Source: an uncultured Bacteroidales bacterium
GTDB lineage: Bacteria; Bacteroidota; Bacteroidia; Bacteroidales; P3
Length of the DNA stretch: 12,680 nucleotides
Assembly: GCA_900319595.1 (NCBI GenBank)
Contig: ONOZ01000117.1
Span: forward strand, 1-12,680
Direction: 5' to 3'
The position numbers were made by a program, and so were the translations under genes. Of this stretch, positions 1-7,044 are shown in pieces. Position 1 is the first letter of the stretch; each line of letters opens with the position of its first letter. The notes under the pieces were generated by a model that was given only the letters and a program-made list of their open reading frames with translations, did not search any database and was not told where the DNA came from.

Positions 1-277
1 CGCTTACATGCATAATATTTGTATCTGCAGTCAAAACTATATCAAACCAATTAGGACTGTTGCCGTTTGGTATTTTCACATAGCAAGTTTCAAATTTATT
101 AGACTGCCACAATACAGAATTATCCGCACGGACAATTACGTATGATTGAGATTCTGAATAAAAACTTGTCATATTTCCTTCGCTTAGAAATCTTTTTGTA
201 TCATCTTCTTCACGACAAGAAACTATGAACATGGAAAGTAGTAATATATATATTATAAAAATTACTTTTCTTTGCAT
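1..277 (-). CDS. Putative surface lipoprotein, N-terminal part only
   Basis: A reading frame runs from an ATG at 277 leftwards off the window edge, giving 92 codons without a stop. The protein begins MQRKVIFIIYILLLSMFIVSC, a basic start, a hydrophobic stretch and a lipobox ending at Cys21, so it should be a signal-peptidase II lipoprotein. The residues after the cysteine are REEDD. In Bacteroidota, acidic residues placed here act as a lipoprotein export signal that sends proteins to the outside of the outer membrane, so surface exposure is inferred. The visible mature part (residues 22-92) has no domain I recognise; it looks beta-rich with aromatic residues. It lies 70 bases downstream of the DUF1015 gene on the same strand, behind a terminator. 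The C-terminus and function are unknown. Confidence 0.8.
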   Translation of the reverse strand, partial: MQRKVIFIIYILLLSMFIVSCREEDDTKRFLSEGNMTSFYSESQSYVIVRADNSVLWQSNKFETCYVKIPNGNSPNWFDIVLTADTNIMHVS

Positions 278-294
278 AAATACTATATTTTCAT

Positions 295-302
295 CAAAAA
301 TA
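295..302 (-). promoter_or_regulatory. Possible -7 promoter element for the lipoprotein gene
   Basis: On the minus strand this reads TATTTTTG, an exact match to the Bacteroidota -7 consensus TAnnTTTG, and lies 18 bases before the lipoprotein ATG. It falls in the U-tract of the upstream terminator. I see no TTTG at the expected -33 distance, so this may be chance in AT-rich DNA. Confidence 0.3.
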
Positions 303-334
303 AATGGCAGGAATTATGACTTTCCCGCCATTTA
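296..334 (-). terminator. Rho-independent terminator of the DUF1015 gene
   Basis: Positions 301-313 pair with 322-334 to make a 13-bp stem (arms TAAATGGC and GCCATTTA at the base) around an 8-base loop. The one imperfect pair (309/326) is a G-U wobble in minus-strand RNA but a mismatch in plus-strand RNA. On the minus strand the stem is followed by TTTTT (300-296). It lies 14 bases after the DUF1015 stop codon, which fits a one-directional terminator for that gene. Confidence 0.75.
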
Positions 335-347
335 TATATATAATGTG

Positions 348-1601
348 TTATGCTAATTCATGAATAACTAAACCACTTCTTAACTTAGGCTCAAACCATG
401 TAGATTTAGGTGGCATAATATTGCCTGTATCTGCTATTTCCATCAATTGATTCATAGAAACAGGATACAAAGCAAACGCAACTTTCATCTCTCCGTTATC
501 AACTCGGCGTTTCAACTCACCAAGTCCACGAATACCCCCCACAAAATCTATACGTTTGTCTGTTCTTAAATCTTTAATTCCAAGAACTTTATCAAGAAGG
601 TTATTGGATAAGATACTAACGTCCAAAACGCCAATAGGATCATTTGCATCATAAGTACCATTCTTTGCAGTCAAGCGATACCACTCACCATTCAAGTACA
701 TAGAATATTCGTGTAGCTTATTAGGTTTGTAGATTTCATTACCCATATTCTCAACTATGAAATTCTCCTCTATTGCTTTGATAAAATCCGCCTCACTTAA
801 ACCATTAAGGTCTTTAACTACACGGTTATAATCTATAATATGCAATTGAGAAGCAGGGAATATAACAGCCATGAAGTACATATACTCTTCATTTCCTGTA
901 TGATTAGGATTCTTTGCTTTTCTTTCCATTCCTACGTTTGCTCCTGCCGCACTACGATGATGACCATCGGCAATATACAATGCAGGTATATCCTTATCAA
1001 AGATTTCTTCCAAACGCTTAACTTGACTCGCATCATTGATTACCCAGAATTTGTGTCCAAAACCATCTTCCTTTGCAACGTAATCGTAAATAGGTTTTTC
1101 ATTATTTACAACACTATTAACAATCTCGTCTATTTCCTTATTGTCTGGATAAGCAAAGAAAACAGGCTCCAAATTAGAGTTAGTAACGTCTATAATCACC
1201 TGTCTTTCGGCCTCTTTTTTCTTTAAAGTCAATTCATGTTTCTTTATCTTACCATCAACATAGTCCTCTGCGAATGCACAGCCAACAATACCATATTGTG
1301 TTCTGCCGTCCATAGTCTGGGCGTAAATATAAAGTTTAGGTTCTGTGTCTTGAACTAACCAACCCTTTGCTTTAAAATCTTCATATGTCTTAGCTGCCTG
1401 TTCAAATACCTCAGGAGCATTGCTTGGTGTGCCTTCATCCAAGTCAATTTCTGCCTTAGTGATATGAAGTAAAGAATATGGGTTACCTTTTGCCAATTCT
1501 CTTGCTTCCTCACTATTAATAACATCGTACGGTTGTGCTTGCAATTGTTCTGCAATCTCAACAGGGGGACGAAATCCCTTAAATGCTCTAACTCTTGCCA
1601 T
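348..1601 (-). CDS. DUF1015 family protein
   Basis: A 417-residue soluble protein of the DUF1015 family, a normal length for it. Recognisable parts are the N-terminal FKGFRPP (7-13) and PYDVINSEEA (24-33), the central ADGHHRSAA (211-219), and the C-terminal PPKSTWFEPKLRSGL (397-411). There is no signal peptide, so it should be cytoplasmic. In many Bacteroidota this gene lies next to serA/serC of serine biosynthesis; those are not in this window, and here it is followed by a terminator, so it appears to be transcribed alone. The DGHHR motif recalls the DGxHR signature of ParB/sulfiredoxin-fold serine kinases (SerK, SbnI); a link to serine phosphorylation is my inference, not established for this family. 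The start fits the conserved N-terminus and lies about 65 bases after a good promoter. Confidence 0.88.
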   Translation of the reverse strand: MARVRAFKGFRPPVEIAEQLQAQPYDVINSEEARELAKGNPYSLLHITKAEIDLDEGTPSNAPEVFEQAAKTYEDFKAKGWLVQDTEPKLYIYAQTMDGRTQYGIVGCAFAEDYVDGKIKKHELTLKKKEAERQVIIDVTNSNLEPVFFAYPDNKEIDEIVNSVVNNEKPIYDYVAKEDGFGHKFWVINDASQVKRLEEIFDKDIPALYIADGHHRSAAGANVGMERKAKNPNHTGNEEYMYFMAVIFPASQLHIIDYNRVVKDLNGLSEADFIKAIEENFIVENMGNEIYKPNKLHEYSMYLNGEWYRLTAKNGTYDANDPIGVLDVSILSNNLLDKVLGIKDLRTDKRIDFVGGIRGLGELKRRVDNGEMKVAFALYPVSMNQLMEIADTGNIMPPKSTWFEPKLRSGLVIHELA

Positions 1602-1665
1602 TTTGTTTTGCTTTTATTTTAATGTGTTACTGTTTATTTAAATTGTATTCTGTCAATTTTGCGTG

Positions 1666-1695
1666 CAAAGTTACAAATTTTTTATTTACAACAAA
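1666..1695 (-). promoter_or_regulatory. Promoter of the DUF1015 gene
   Basis: On the minus strand a -33 TTTG (1695-1692) and a -7 TAACTTTG (1673-1666) are separated by 18 bases, matching the Bacteroidota housekeeping promoter (TTTG, about 19-21 bases, TAnnTTTG) apart from a slightly short spacer. Transcription should begin near 1660, leaving an untranslated leader of about 58 bases with no clear Shine-Dalgarno sequence. Confidence 0.6.
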
Positions 1696-1742
1696 ATAAA
1701 CTACAATATTTTTTATATACAATAAACTAAAAAACTATTTAT

Positions 1743-1750
1743 TATCTTTG
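1743..1750 (+). promoter_or_regulatory. Second, upstream TATCTTTG box before porW
   Basis: An exact TATCTTTG identical to the porW -7 box lies 58 bases upstream of it in the divergent region. No TTTG is seen at the -33 distance. It could be an alternative start site or chance. Confidence 0.3.
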
Positions 1751-1774
1751 CCTATAATCTTTAATTTACAAAAA

Positions 1775-1808
1775 TTGGTAGTCATTTACAATTATTTTCG
1801 TATCTTTG
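1775..1808 (+). promoter_or_regulatory. Promoter of the porW operon
   Basis: A -7 box TATCTTTG at 1801-1808 matches TAnnTTTG exactly. The only -33 candidate is a weak TTGG at 1775-1778 (22-base spacer). Predicted transcription starts around 1814-1816, so the leader before the ATG at 1823 would be under 10 bases. No other good promoter was seen before the following three genes, which supports one transcription unit up to 6209. Confidence 0.5.
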
Positions 1809-1822
1809 CGTTTTAGTAAAAT

Positions 1823-4636
1823 ATGAAAAAATTGGATAGAAAACAGACACAATATAACAAATTTCTTGTACGTCTATTTTGTACGTTATTGCTAATAGGC
1901 ACAATACTTGTCGGTTGGAGTTGCTCGACACAAAAAGACAAGTGGCAAAATAGAAAATATCACCAAATGGTTGCTCACTACAATGCTCTATGGAATGGCC
2001 AACAATCCTACAAGGAGGCAATCAAAACTATAGACAATAACTATAAAGATGATTTTACAAAAATACTTCCTATATATAAAGTTCCTGATGAGAGGACTGC
2101 TCAATCTGTCAAGGCGAATTCTACTCGTTCCATTGAAAAAGCAAGTAAGGTTATCAAAAAACATAGTATGCGTTTTAACGGAGTAGAAAAGAATCCAGAA
2201 ATTGACGATGCCTACTTATTGATTGGCAAATCCTGTTTGATTAGTAGAGATTTTATCGGTGCAGAAGCGGCTTTCAAATATATAATTGCAAATTGGAAAA
2301 AAACAGAAACTATTTACGAACCAATGATTTGGCTTGCTCTTACTTATACCAAACAAAAAAAATATGCGGAAAGCGAAATTGTTTTAAAAGAAGTACTCAA
2401 AGCGATAGACAATAAAAAAGCCCCTAAAAAATTAAAGGATTTTATGTATACGGTTTGGGCAGAAAACGATATCTCGTCCGGCAAGGAAATGGCAGGAACA
2501 GAGAAACTTGACCTAAAAAAGAAAAGAATTTTTTCTAATGAACAAAGCGTTAGAATTAGTTTCATTAAAGGACAAATTTACCTAAGAAATGAAGAATATG
2601 ATTTGGCGTATAAGTGTTTTCAAAAGTCGTATAATAAAGCCAAAGATTATAACATGCAATTTGTGAGCAAATTAAATCAGGCTCTTTGCTTTGAAACAGG
2701 AGATAAACGCTCAATTAAAGTCATTGAGGATTTGGAAAAAATGTTAGACAAGGAAGTAAATTTGGAGTATCAAGACCAAATCTATTATGCTATCGGTGAA
2801 ATCTACTATAAAAATAAGAGTAAAGACATTGCAACTAAAAAATGGGAAGAAAGTGTATCGGCGTCAAGAAATAATACAACACAAAAAATTGCCTCTTCTA
2901 TACGTGTAGCAGATGTTTATTATGATGAATTGGAAAACTACAAAAAAGCGTGTATGTATTACGACACTGCCTTAACTTTTATGGACAAAACTCATATAGA
3001 TTACAAACGAATAAGCGATAGACAACGAGTTTTAAGTACCTTAGTGGAGAATCTTAATACTATAGAACGATGGGATTCTCTTATAGCTATGAGTGAAATG
3101 AGCGAAGAGGCTCTTAACGCCAAAATTGACAAATGGATTGCCGACTACAAGTTAGACCAAGAAAAACAAAAGGCTAAAGAAGAATTAGAGAAAGCTATAG
3201 CACAGCGTAACTCTCAGATAAATAGTTTTTCTGCCAATAACATGAACAACAAATCATCTTTCTACTTCTATAACCCTACAACCGTCCAAGCAGGCAAGAT
3301 AGAATTTGAAAGACGTTGGGGCAAAAGACAATTAGAAGATTTTTGGCGATTAGAACAAAAGGAAGAGGTAAGTTTTCAGGACGAAGAACTTATAGCGGGA
3401 AATATAGAAGATACCTTAGCCAACACAGATTCCATTCCTAAAAAAACTAATTTATCCCCCGACCAACGCGAGTATTATACTAAAGATATACCATATACTG
3501 ACGAACAAAAGCAAAAGGCTCACACTCAAACAGCAGATGCTCTTTTGGAAGCAGGATATATATTTTGGCAAGGCTTGAATAACATGCCAAAGTCTATTGA
3601 AACTTTTTTGAATTTACATAAACGATACCCAGAACATAAAAACGTTTTACCTTCTTCCTATCATTTGTATAAAGAATACGAACAATTAGGCGATTATCCA
3701 TCTTCTAACTATTATAAAAATAAGATTTTGAAAGAATACCCTGAAAGCGAATTTGCTATGATGTTAGAAAACCCATCTTTTTGGGATAATAATGATGAGG
3801 CTCTGCAAAAACAAGAAAATCTATATGCTAGGGCTTACGGCTATTATGCAAATAAAGAGTTTCAAAGTGCGATAAATTACTCTCAAGCAGCTATTGATAG
3901 TATAAAAACCGGACCTTATATTCCAAGATTGAAATACGTGTCTGCCCTTTCCAAAGGAAAACTATACGGAGTGGATTCTTTGGCAGATAATTTGAATATG
4001 ATAGTGTTTAACTATCCTACAAGTGATGTTGCCCCAATAATAGAACGACAACTTCAATATCTTTCTGACAATTACAATTTGAAAGATTTTGATATAAAAT
4101 ATGATAAGGAACGCGAAGAGGCTACAAAGGGCACAAATACTATAAGCGAAGCCGATAGTATCTTATCTGCAATATCTGATAGTGTTAATCAAAACATAGT
4201 TGATAGGGATGATATTTTGGATGCTGAAAGTTTGGTATATAAGTATAAGGACGGCATGCACTATTTCGTACTTCTAGCAGACGACTCAAAATTTGATGCC
4301 GACTTCTTAGTAAATTATATTAACGGTTTTAATAACGAAAACTTTGGAAACAACAATCTTTCCGTTACCGCTAATCTTTTCACCTCTACTTATCAAATTA
4401 TAAATGTCAAAAAGTTTAAAAATATAGATGAAGCATTTCTCTATTATGATAGTATCAATACAGACAGCACCTTTACTACATTCAACTCCGCTTATTACAG
4501 ATGTTTTATAATTAGCATGCAAAACTATGCAACTTTATACTCCAAACGAAATATTGATGCCTATACAAAGTTTTTTAGAATTATGTATTTGAATAACAGG
4601 GGCATAAAAGATAAAAACAAAAATGATAATGAATAA
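1823..4636 (+). CDS. porW: PorW/SprE-type T9SS TPR lipoprotein
   Basis: A 937-residue lipoprotein matching PorW (Porphyromonas) / SprE (Flavobacterium), a protein needed for type IX secretion and gliding; in the known system it bridges the PorLM/PorKN motor-ring side to the translocon. A long basic N-terminus and hydrophobic stretch end in GWSC with Cys34 as the lipid site; Gly at -3 is unusual. Family hallmarks are HYNALWNG (about 52-59) soon after the cysteine, TPR-like helical repeats (about 120-420 and 571-760), a charged coiled segment (about 440-465), the central FYFYNPTT (480-487) followed by RRWGKRQLEDFWR, and a C-terminal beta-rich module starting near HYFVLLADDSK (813-823). Length is typical for the family. 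It is the first gene of a unit with the next three genes. The other T9SS core genes are not in this window. Confidence 0.88.
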   Translation: MKKLDRKQTQYNKFLVRLFCTLLLIGTILVGWSCSTQKDKWQNRKYHQMVAHYNALWNGQQSYKEAIKTIDNNYKDDFTKILPIYKVPDERTAQSVKANSTRSIEKASKVIKKHSMRFNGVEKNPEIDDAYLLIGKSCLISRDFIGAEAAFKYIIANWKKTETIYEPMIWLALTYTKQKKYAESEIVLKEVLKAIDNKKAPKKLKDFMYTVWAENDISSGKEMAGTEKLDLKKKRIFSNEQSVRISFIKGQIYLRNEEYDLAYKCFQKSYNKAKDYNMQFVSKLNQALCFETGDKRSIKVIEDLEKMLDKEVNLEYQDQIYYAIGEIYYKNKSKDIATKKWEESVSASRNNTTQKIASSIRVADVYYDELENYKKACMYYDTALTFMDKTHIDYKRISDRQRVLSTLVENLNTIERWDSLIAMSEMSEEALNAKIDKWIADYKLDQEKQKAKEELEKAIAQRNSQINSFSANNMNNKSSFYFYNPTTVQAGKIEFERRWGKRQLEDFWRLEQKEEVSFQDEELIAGNIEDTLANTDSIPKKTNLSPDQREYYTKDIPYTDEQKQKAHTQTADALLEAGYIFWQGLNNMPKSIETFLNLHKRYPEHKNVLPSSYHLYKEYEQLGDYPSSNYYKNKILKEYPESEFAMMLENPSFWDNNDEALQKQENLYARAYGYYANKEFQSAINYSQAAIDSIKTGPYIPRLKYVSALSKGKLYGVDSLADNLNMIVFNYPTSDVAPIIERQLQYLSDNYNLKDFDIKYDKEREEATKGTNTISEADSILSAISDSVNQNIVDRDDILDAESLVYKYKDGMHYFVLLADDSKFDADFLVNYINGFNNENFGNNNLSVTANLFTSTYQIINVKKFKNIDEAFLYYDSINTDSTFTTFNSAYYRCFIISMQNYATLYSKRNIDAYTKFFRIMYLNNRGIKDKNKNDNE

Positions 4637-4663
4637 TTCAACAATAATAAAACATAATGTAAA

Positions 4664-5059
4664 ATGAAACATCCATTTATAAAATATCTAAACAAAATAA
4701 CATTTTTCTCTATAGGGGTTTGTTTTTTAGTAATGCTACTATGGATAACTCCATTAAGAGAATATTTACGCTTAGCACCATATTACATAGGTATGTATTA
4801 CATTGTTACACTTCTATTTTGGGCATTTTTATATTATGTGCCAAGTCAAGGAAAAATGAAGTTTGAACAATGCTATATGATAAGCAGGACTGCAAAATTG
4901 ATAATCTATGCTTTAATTTTTATAATTATTTTATTGCTTGGTTTAGAAAAAAATATTAAATTTGCATTTGCATATTTGGGACTATATTTAGTGTATGCTA
5001 TTTTCGATACCATAACAACTATGCAATTAGTAAAGCAGAATAAACAAAATAAGGAATAA
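4664..5059 (+). CDS. Four-helix membrane protein, ATP-synthase-operon (AtpI-like) type
   Basis: A 131-residue inner-membrane protein with four predicted helices at about 11-29, 40-59, 77-94 and 99-120. A short basic hinge (residues 62-76) lies between helices 2 and 3, and the tail is Lys/Gln-rich and polar. Size, helix spacing and the final pattern (LGLYLVYAIFDTIT) resemble the small AtpI-like protein often found just before atpB in Bacteroidota ATP synthase operons, in genomes where sprE/porW, bactofilin and AtpZ genes come before it. That assignment rests on remembered family shape and the porW neighbour, so treat it as probable only. If correct, its role would be aiding assembly or magnesium supply of the F0 c-ring, as proposed for AtpI/UncI. 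The gene starts 27 bases after the porW stop; no atp gene follows. Confidence 0.7.
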   Translation: MKHPFIKYLNKITFFSIGVCFLVMLLWITPLREYLRLAPYYIGMYYIVTLLFWAFLYYVPSQGKMKFEQCYMISRTAKLIIYALIFIIILLLGLEKNIKFAFAYLGLYLVYAIFDTITTMQLVKQNKQNKE

Positions 5060-5064
5060 ATGCC

Positions 5065-5541
5065 ATGATAAAAAAAATAAATAAATTAGCTATTATGTTG
5101 ATGATTACCACACTTGGAGTGGTAATGTATTCGTGTGAGAAAGATTTTTCTGAACAAGATAATGACCTTTTGGCTGGCAAGTGGCGAAATTTCAAAACCC
5201 TATCACTTCAAACCGATAAAGATATAGATCTTATGGCATATACAGAATATGCTCCTTATAGTTTTGACCCAGACAAGAGATATTTCAAATCAGTAACGTA
5301 TGAATATGATGGTACTCTGGAAATTCCATATTTGAGAACTACAAGAATAGGGCATTACACCTTGCAAGGAGATTCTTTACTTATAAAAGATTATAAACTA
5401 AAAACAACTAAATATAAAATTTTGGCAATAGAAAATGATATGTTGTATCGTCAAAACGAAAAAGGCGAAATTGATACATTCGTTAGATATGACGGTTCGG
5501 CTGAAGTAGGAAAAAATATTCAAGATGTTTATTATAAATAA
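5065..5541 (+). CDS. Lipocalin-like lipoprotein, function unknown
   Basis: A 158-residue predicted lipoprotein. The N-terminus (MIKKINKLAIMLMITTLGVV) is a basic plus hydrophobic signal, and the lipobox MYSC puts the lipid on Cys24; EKD after it is acidic and may favour surface export, less clearly than for the lipoprotein at the left end of the window. The mature part begins LLAGKWRN (35-42), a lipocalin-type first strand, and continues as alternating beta strands with GHYTLQGDSLLIKDY in the middle, the pattern of the small lipocalin-like domains common in Bacteroidota lipoproteins. Ligand and role cannot be told. It starts 5 bases after the previous stop and ends 8 bases before the next start, so it is co-transcribed with both. 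Confidence 0.75.
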   Translation: MIKKINKLAIMLMITTLGVVMYSCEKDFSEQDNDLLAGKWRNFKTLSLQTDKDIDLMAYTEYAPYSFDPDKRYFKSVTYEYDGTLEIPYLRTTRIGHYTLQGDSLLIKDYKLKTTKYKILAIENDMLYRQNEKGEIDTFVRYDGSAEVGKNIQDVYYK

Positions 5542-5549
5542 TATAAGTT

Positions 5550-6209
5550 ATGGATAAAAATCAAATAAAAGAAGTAATTGCAAAACGTGCTGCCTTAGAA
5601 TTGAAAGATGGTGACGTTGTAAATCTTGGCATTGGTATTCCAGGAATGATTCCTAACTATTTAAAACCAGGAGTAAAGGTTTTGTTGCAAGCAGAAAACG
5701 GTATGGTTGGTATGGGAGCAGCACCAGAGCAAGGTAAAGAGGACGGCGAATGGATAAATGCAGGTGGTCAATACATAACTCCAATAGAGGGAGCAGCAAC
5801 CTTTGATTCTGCTACATCGTTTGCTATCATTAGAGGCGGACATGTTGATGCAAGTATATTAGGAGCATTGCAAGTTGCAGAGAATGGAGATTTGGCTAAC
5901 TGGATGATACCTGGCAAAAAAGTTCCTGGTATGGGTGGTGCAATGGATTTGCTTGAAGGTGCTAAGAAAATAATTTTGACAATGGAGCATACAGCAAAAG
6001 GTAGTCCAAAGATATTGAAAAAATGCACACTTCCACTAACTGCCGCTGGTAAAGTCAATTTGATTATAACGGAAATGGGAGTTATGGAAATAACAAAAGA
6101 GGGTATCGTATTAAAGGAGATAAATCCAGAATTTTCAATTGAAGACGTTCAAGCCGCAACAGAAGCGAAACTTATTATCGCAGAGGACTTAAAACCAATG
6201 CAGCAATAA
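5550..6209 (+). CDS. scoB: 3-oxoacid / acetate-acetoacetate CoA-transferase subunit B
   Basis: A 219-residue protein clearly of the class I CoA-transferase beta subunit family (ScoB/AtoA), full length. It shows the N-terminal GIGIPGM (27-33), the catalytic ENG motif with Glu49 as the residue expected to form the glutamyl-CoA thioester, the GMGGAMDL segment (127-134) and EHTAKGSPKILKKCTLPLT (146-164). The enzyme moves CoA between a 3-oxoacid such as acetoacetate and an acid such as succinate, acetate or butyrate; the exact pair cannot be read from the sequence. Activity normally needs an alpha subunit (ScoA/AtoD), usually encoded directly upstream. Here the upstream gene is an unrelated lipoprotein and the downstream gene is convergent, so the partner must lie elsewhere. 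It is the last gene of the porW unit. Confidence 0.92.
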   Translation: MDKNQIKEVIAKRAALELKDGDVVNLGIGIPGMIPNYLKPGVKVLLQAENGMVGMGAAPEQGKEDGEWINAGGQYITPIEGAATFDSATSFAIIRGGHVDASILGALQVAENGDLANWMIPGKKVPGMGGAMDLLEGAKKIILTMEHTAKGSPKILKKCTLPLTAAGKVNLIITEMGVMEITKEGIVLKEINPEFSIEDVQAATEAKLIIAEDLKPMQQ

Positions 6210-6216
6210 AATATAC

Positions 6217-6273
6217 TAATCACGGAGATAAATTTATTATTATGCGATAAGAAAAAATTTTTTTTCGTGATTA
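6217..6273. repeat. 8-bp inverted repeat with A/T core after scoB
   Basis: TAATCACG (6217-6224) and CGTGATTA (6266-6273) are perfect inverted copies enclosing 41 bases. The enclosed part ends in six A and eight T (6252-6265), itself largely self-complementary. It begins 8 bases after the scoB stop codon. It may help end scoB transcription, but it does not have the usual stem-then-T order. Confidence 0.4.
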
Positions 6274-6277
6274 TTCA

Positions 6278-6326
6278 AAGGTTGTCTAAAATAAAAAAAA
6301 ATCTTACCTTGATATTAGACAACCTT
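6278..6326. terminator. 12-bp inverted repeat between convergent genes, probable two-way terminator
   Basis: AAGGTTGTCTAA (6278-6289) and TTAGACAACCTT (6315-6326) are perfect 12-bp inverted copies with a 25-base loop that contains an A9 run. It lies between scoB and the convergent NUDIX gene, where a shared terminator is expected. Neither flank has a strong T-tract, so termination activity is inferred from position. A remnant of a small inverted-repeat element is the alternative. Confidence 0.5.
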
Positions 6327-6394
6327 ATTGCATTCTATGAAAATTATAATACAATAACAACTAACAATTTCAATGTTTTCTATTATATCTAAGT

Positions 6395-7018
6395 TCAGTG
6401 AATAATACTTTCAAATAAATAGCGTACGCTTGGGTATGATTGTGCTAGTATTTTCGGCAAATCTTCTTTTTTTATCCACTCCAAACGTTCTATTCCCTCC
6501 TCCTTCTGTGGCACTAAGGTTTCTGAAGAATTGCAATACATACAATACCAAAACGTTTGTTTAATTTCTTTTCTGCCATGCATATAATAGGTATGGAAGG
6601 TAGAAGCTAGATACTCTTTCAATTCCAAATATTTCATTCCACACTCCTCTAAAACCTCTCTTTTTGCAGTCTGCTCTATTGTTTCTCCCTCTTCATAATG
6701 TCCTTTAGGTAAATCCCAAAAGCCGTTTCTATATATAAATAAAAAATCTCCTCTTTCGTTTCTTACAATTCCTCCTGCTGCTTTGACAAAATACAATGAT
6801 GCTGTAATTTTCTTTAATATTGCATCCATATCTAAGTTGTCTATCACAACAATATAATCTTGCGTTTGTCCATCTGCAAATAAAGATGCAAAATTATAAC
6901 TGCTCAGCACCTCATAGTTACAATATATTATTTGATTATCTGGTAAAAATTTATCACTAGGTAAGTTTTTTGTGATAAAAACTTTGTTATTTTTATTAAA
7001 TATTGTGTAACTTTGCAT
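6395..7018 (-). CDS. NUDIX hydrolase
   Basis: A 207-residue cytoplasmic protein with an intact Nudix box at residues 106-128: G, five residues, E112, seven residues, then REVLEECGM. This motif binds the divalent metal that catalyses hydrolysis of a nucleoside diphosphate linked to another group. The core domain starts near AAGGIVRN (80-87), with FWDLPKGHYEEGE leading into the box. The first 75 or so residues form an extra N-terminal region of unknown role, so the protein is longer than a minimal Nudix enzyme. The substrate cannot be predicted. It is convergent with scoB and back to back with pyrE, only 26 bases between start codons. A weak TAACTTTT (7031-7024, minus strand) is the nearest promoter-like box and would give an almost leaderless message. 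Confidence 0.9.
   Translation of the reverse strand: MQSYTIFNKNNKVFITKNLPSDKFLPDNQIIYCNYEVLSSYNFASLFADGQTQDYIVVIDNLDMDAILKKITASLYFVKAAGGIVRNERGDFLFIYRNGFWDLPKGHYEEGETIEQTAKREVLEECGMKYLELKEYLASTFHTYYMHGRKEIKQTFWYCMYCNSSETLVPQKEEGIERLEWIKKEDLPKILAQSYPSVRYLFESIIH
6983..7015 (+). promoter_or_regulatory. Promoter of the pyrE operon
   Basis: TTTG at 6983-6986 and TAACTTTG at 7008-7015, with a 21-base spacer, fit the Bacteroidota -33/-7 consensus exactly. Transcription should start near 7021, leaving about 24 bases before the pyrE ATG. Both boxes lie inside the first codons of the divergent NUDIX gene. No regulator site, leader peptide or attenuator hairpin is visible in the short leader. Confidence 0.7.
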
Positions 7019-7044
7019 ATCTTAAAAGTTAATACATTAATACT

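Noticed and set aside
840..1226. A 128-codon plus-strand frame opposite the DUF1015 gene
   Set aside because: It lies wholly antisense to a clear conserved protein, has an unnatural composition rich in Ile, Phe and Cys, and has no promoter.
1602..1822. A small RNA or hidden gene in the divergent region
   Set aside because: Only promoter boxes are recognisable. Open frames here are short and the sequence is very AT-rich with no strong hairpin.
5768..6058. A 96-codon minus-strand frame opposite scoB
   Set aside because: It is antisense to strongly conserved CoA-transferase sequence.
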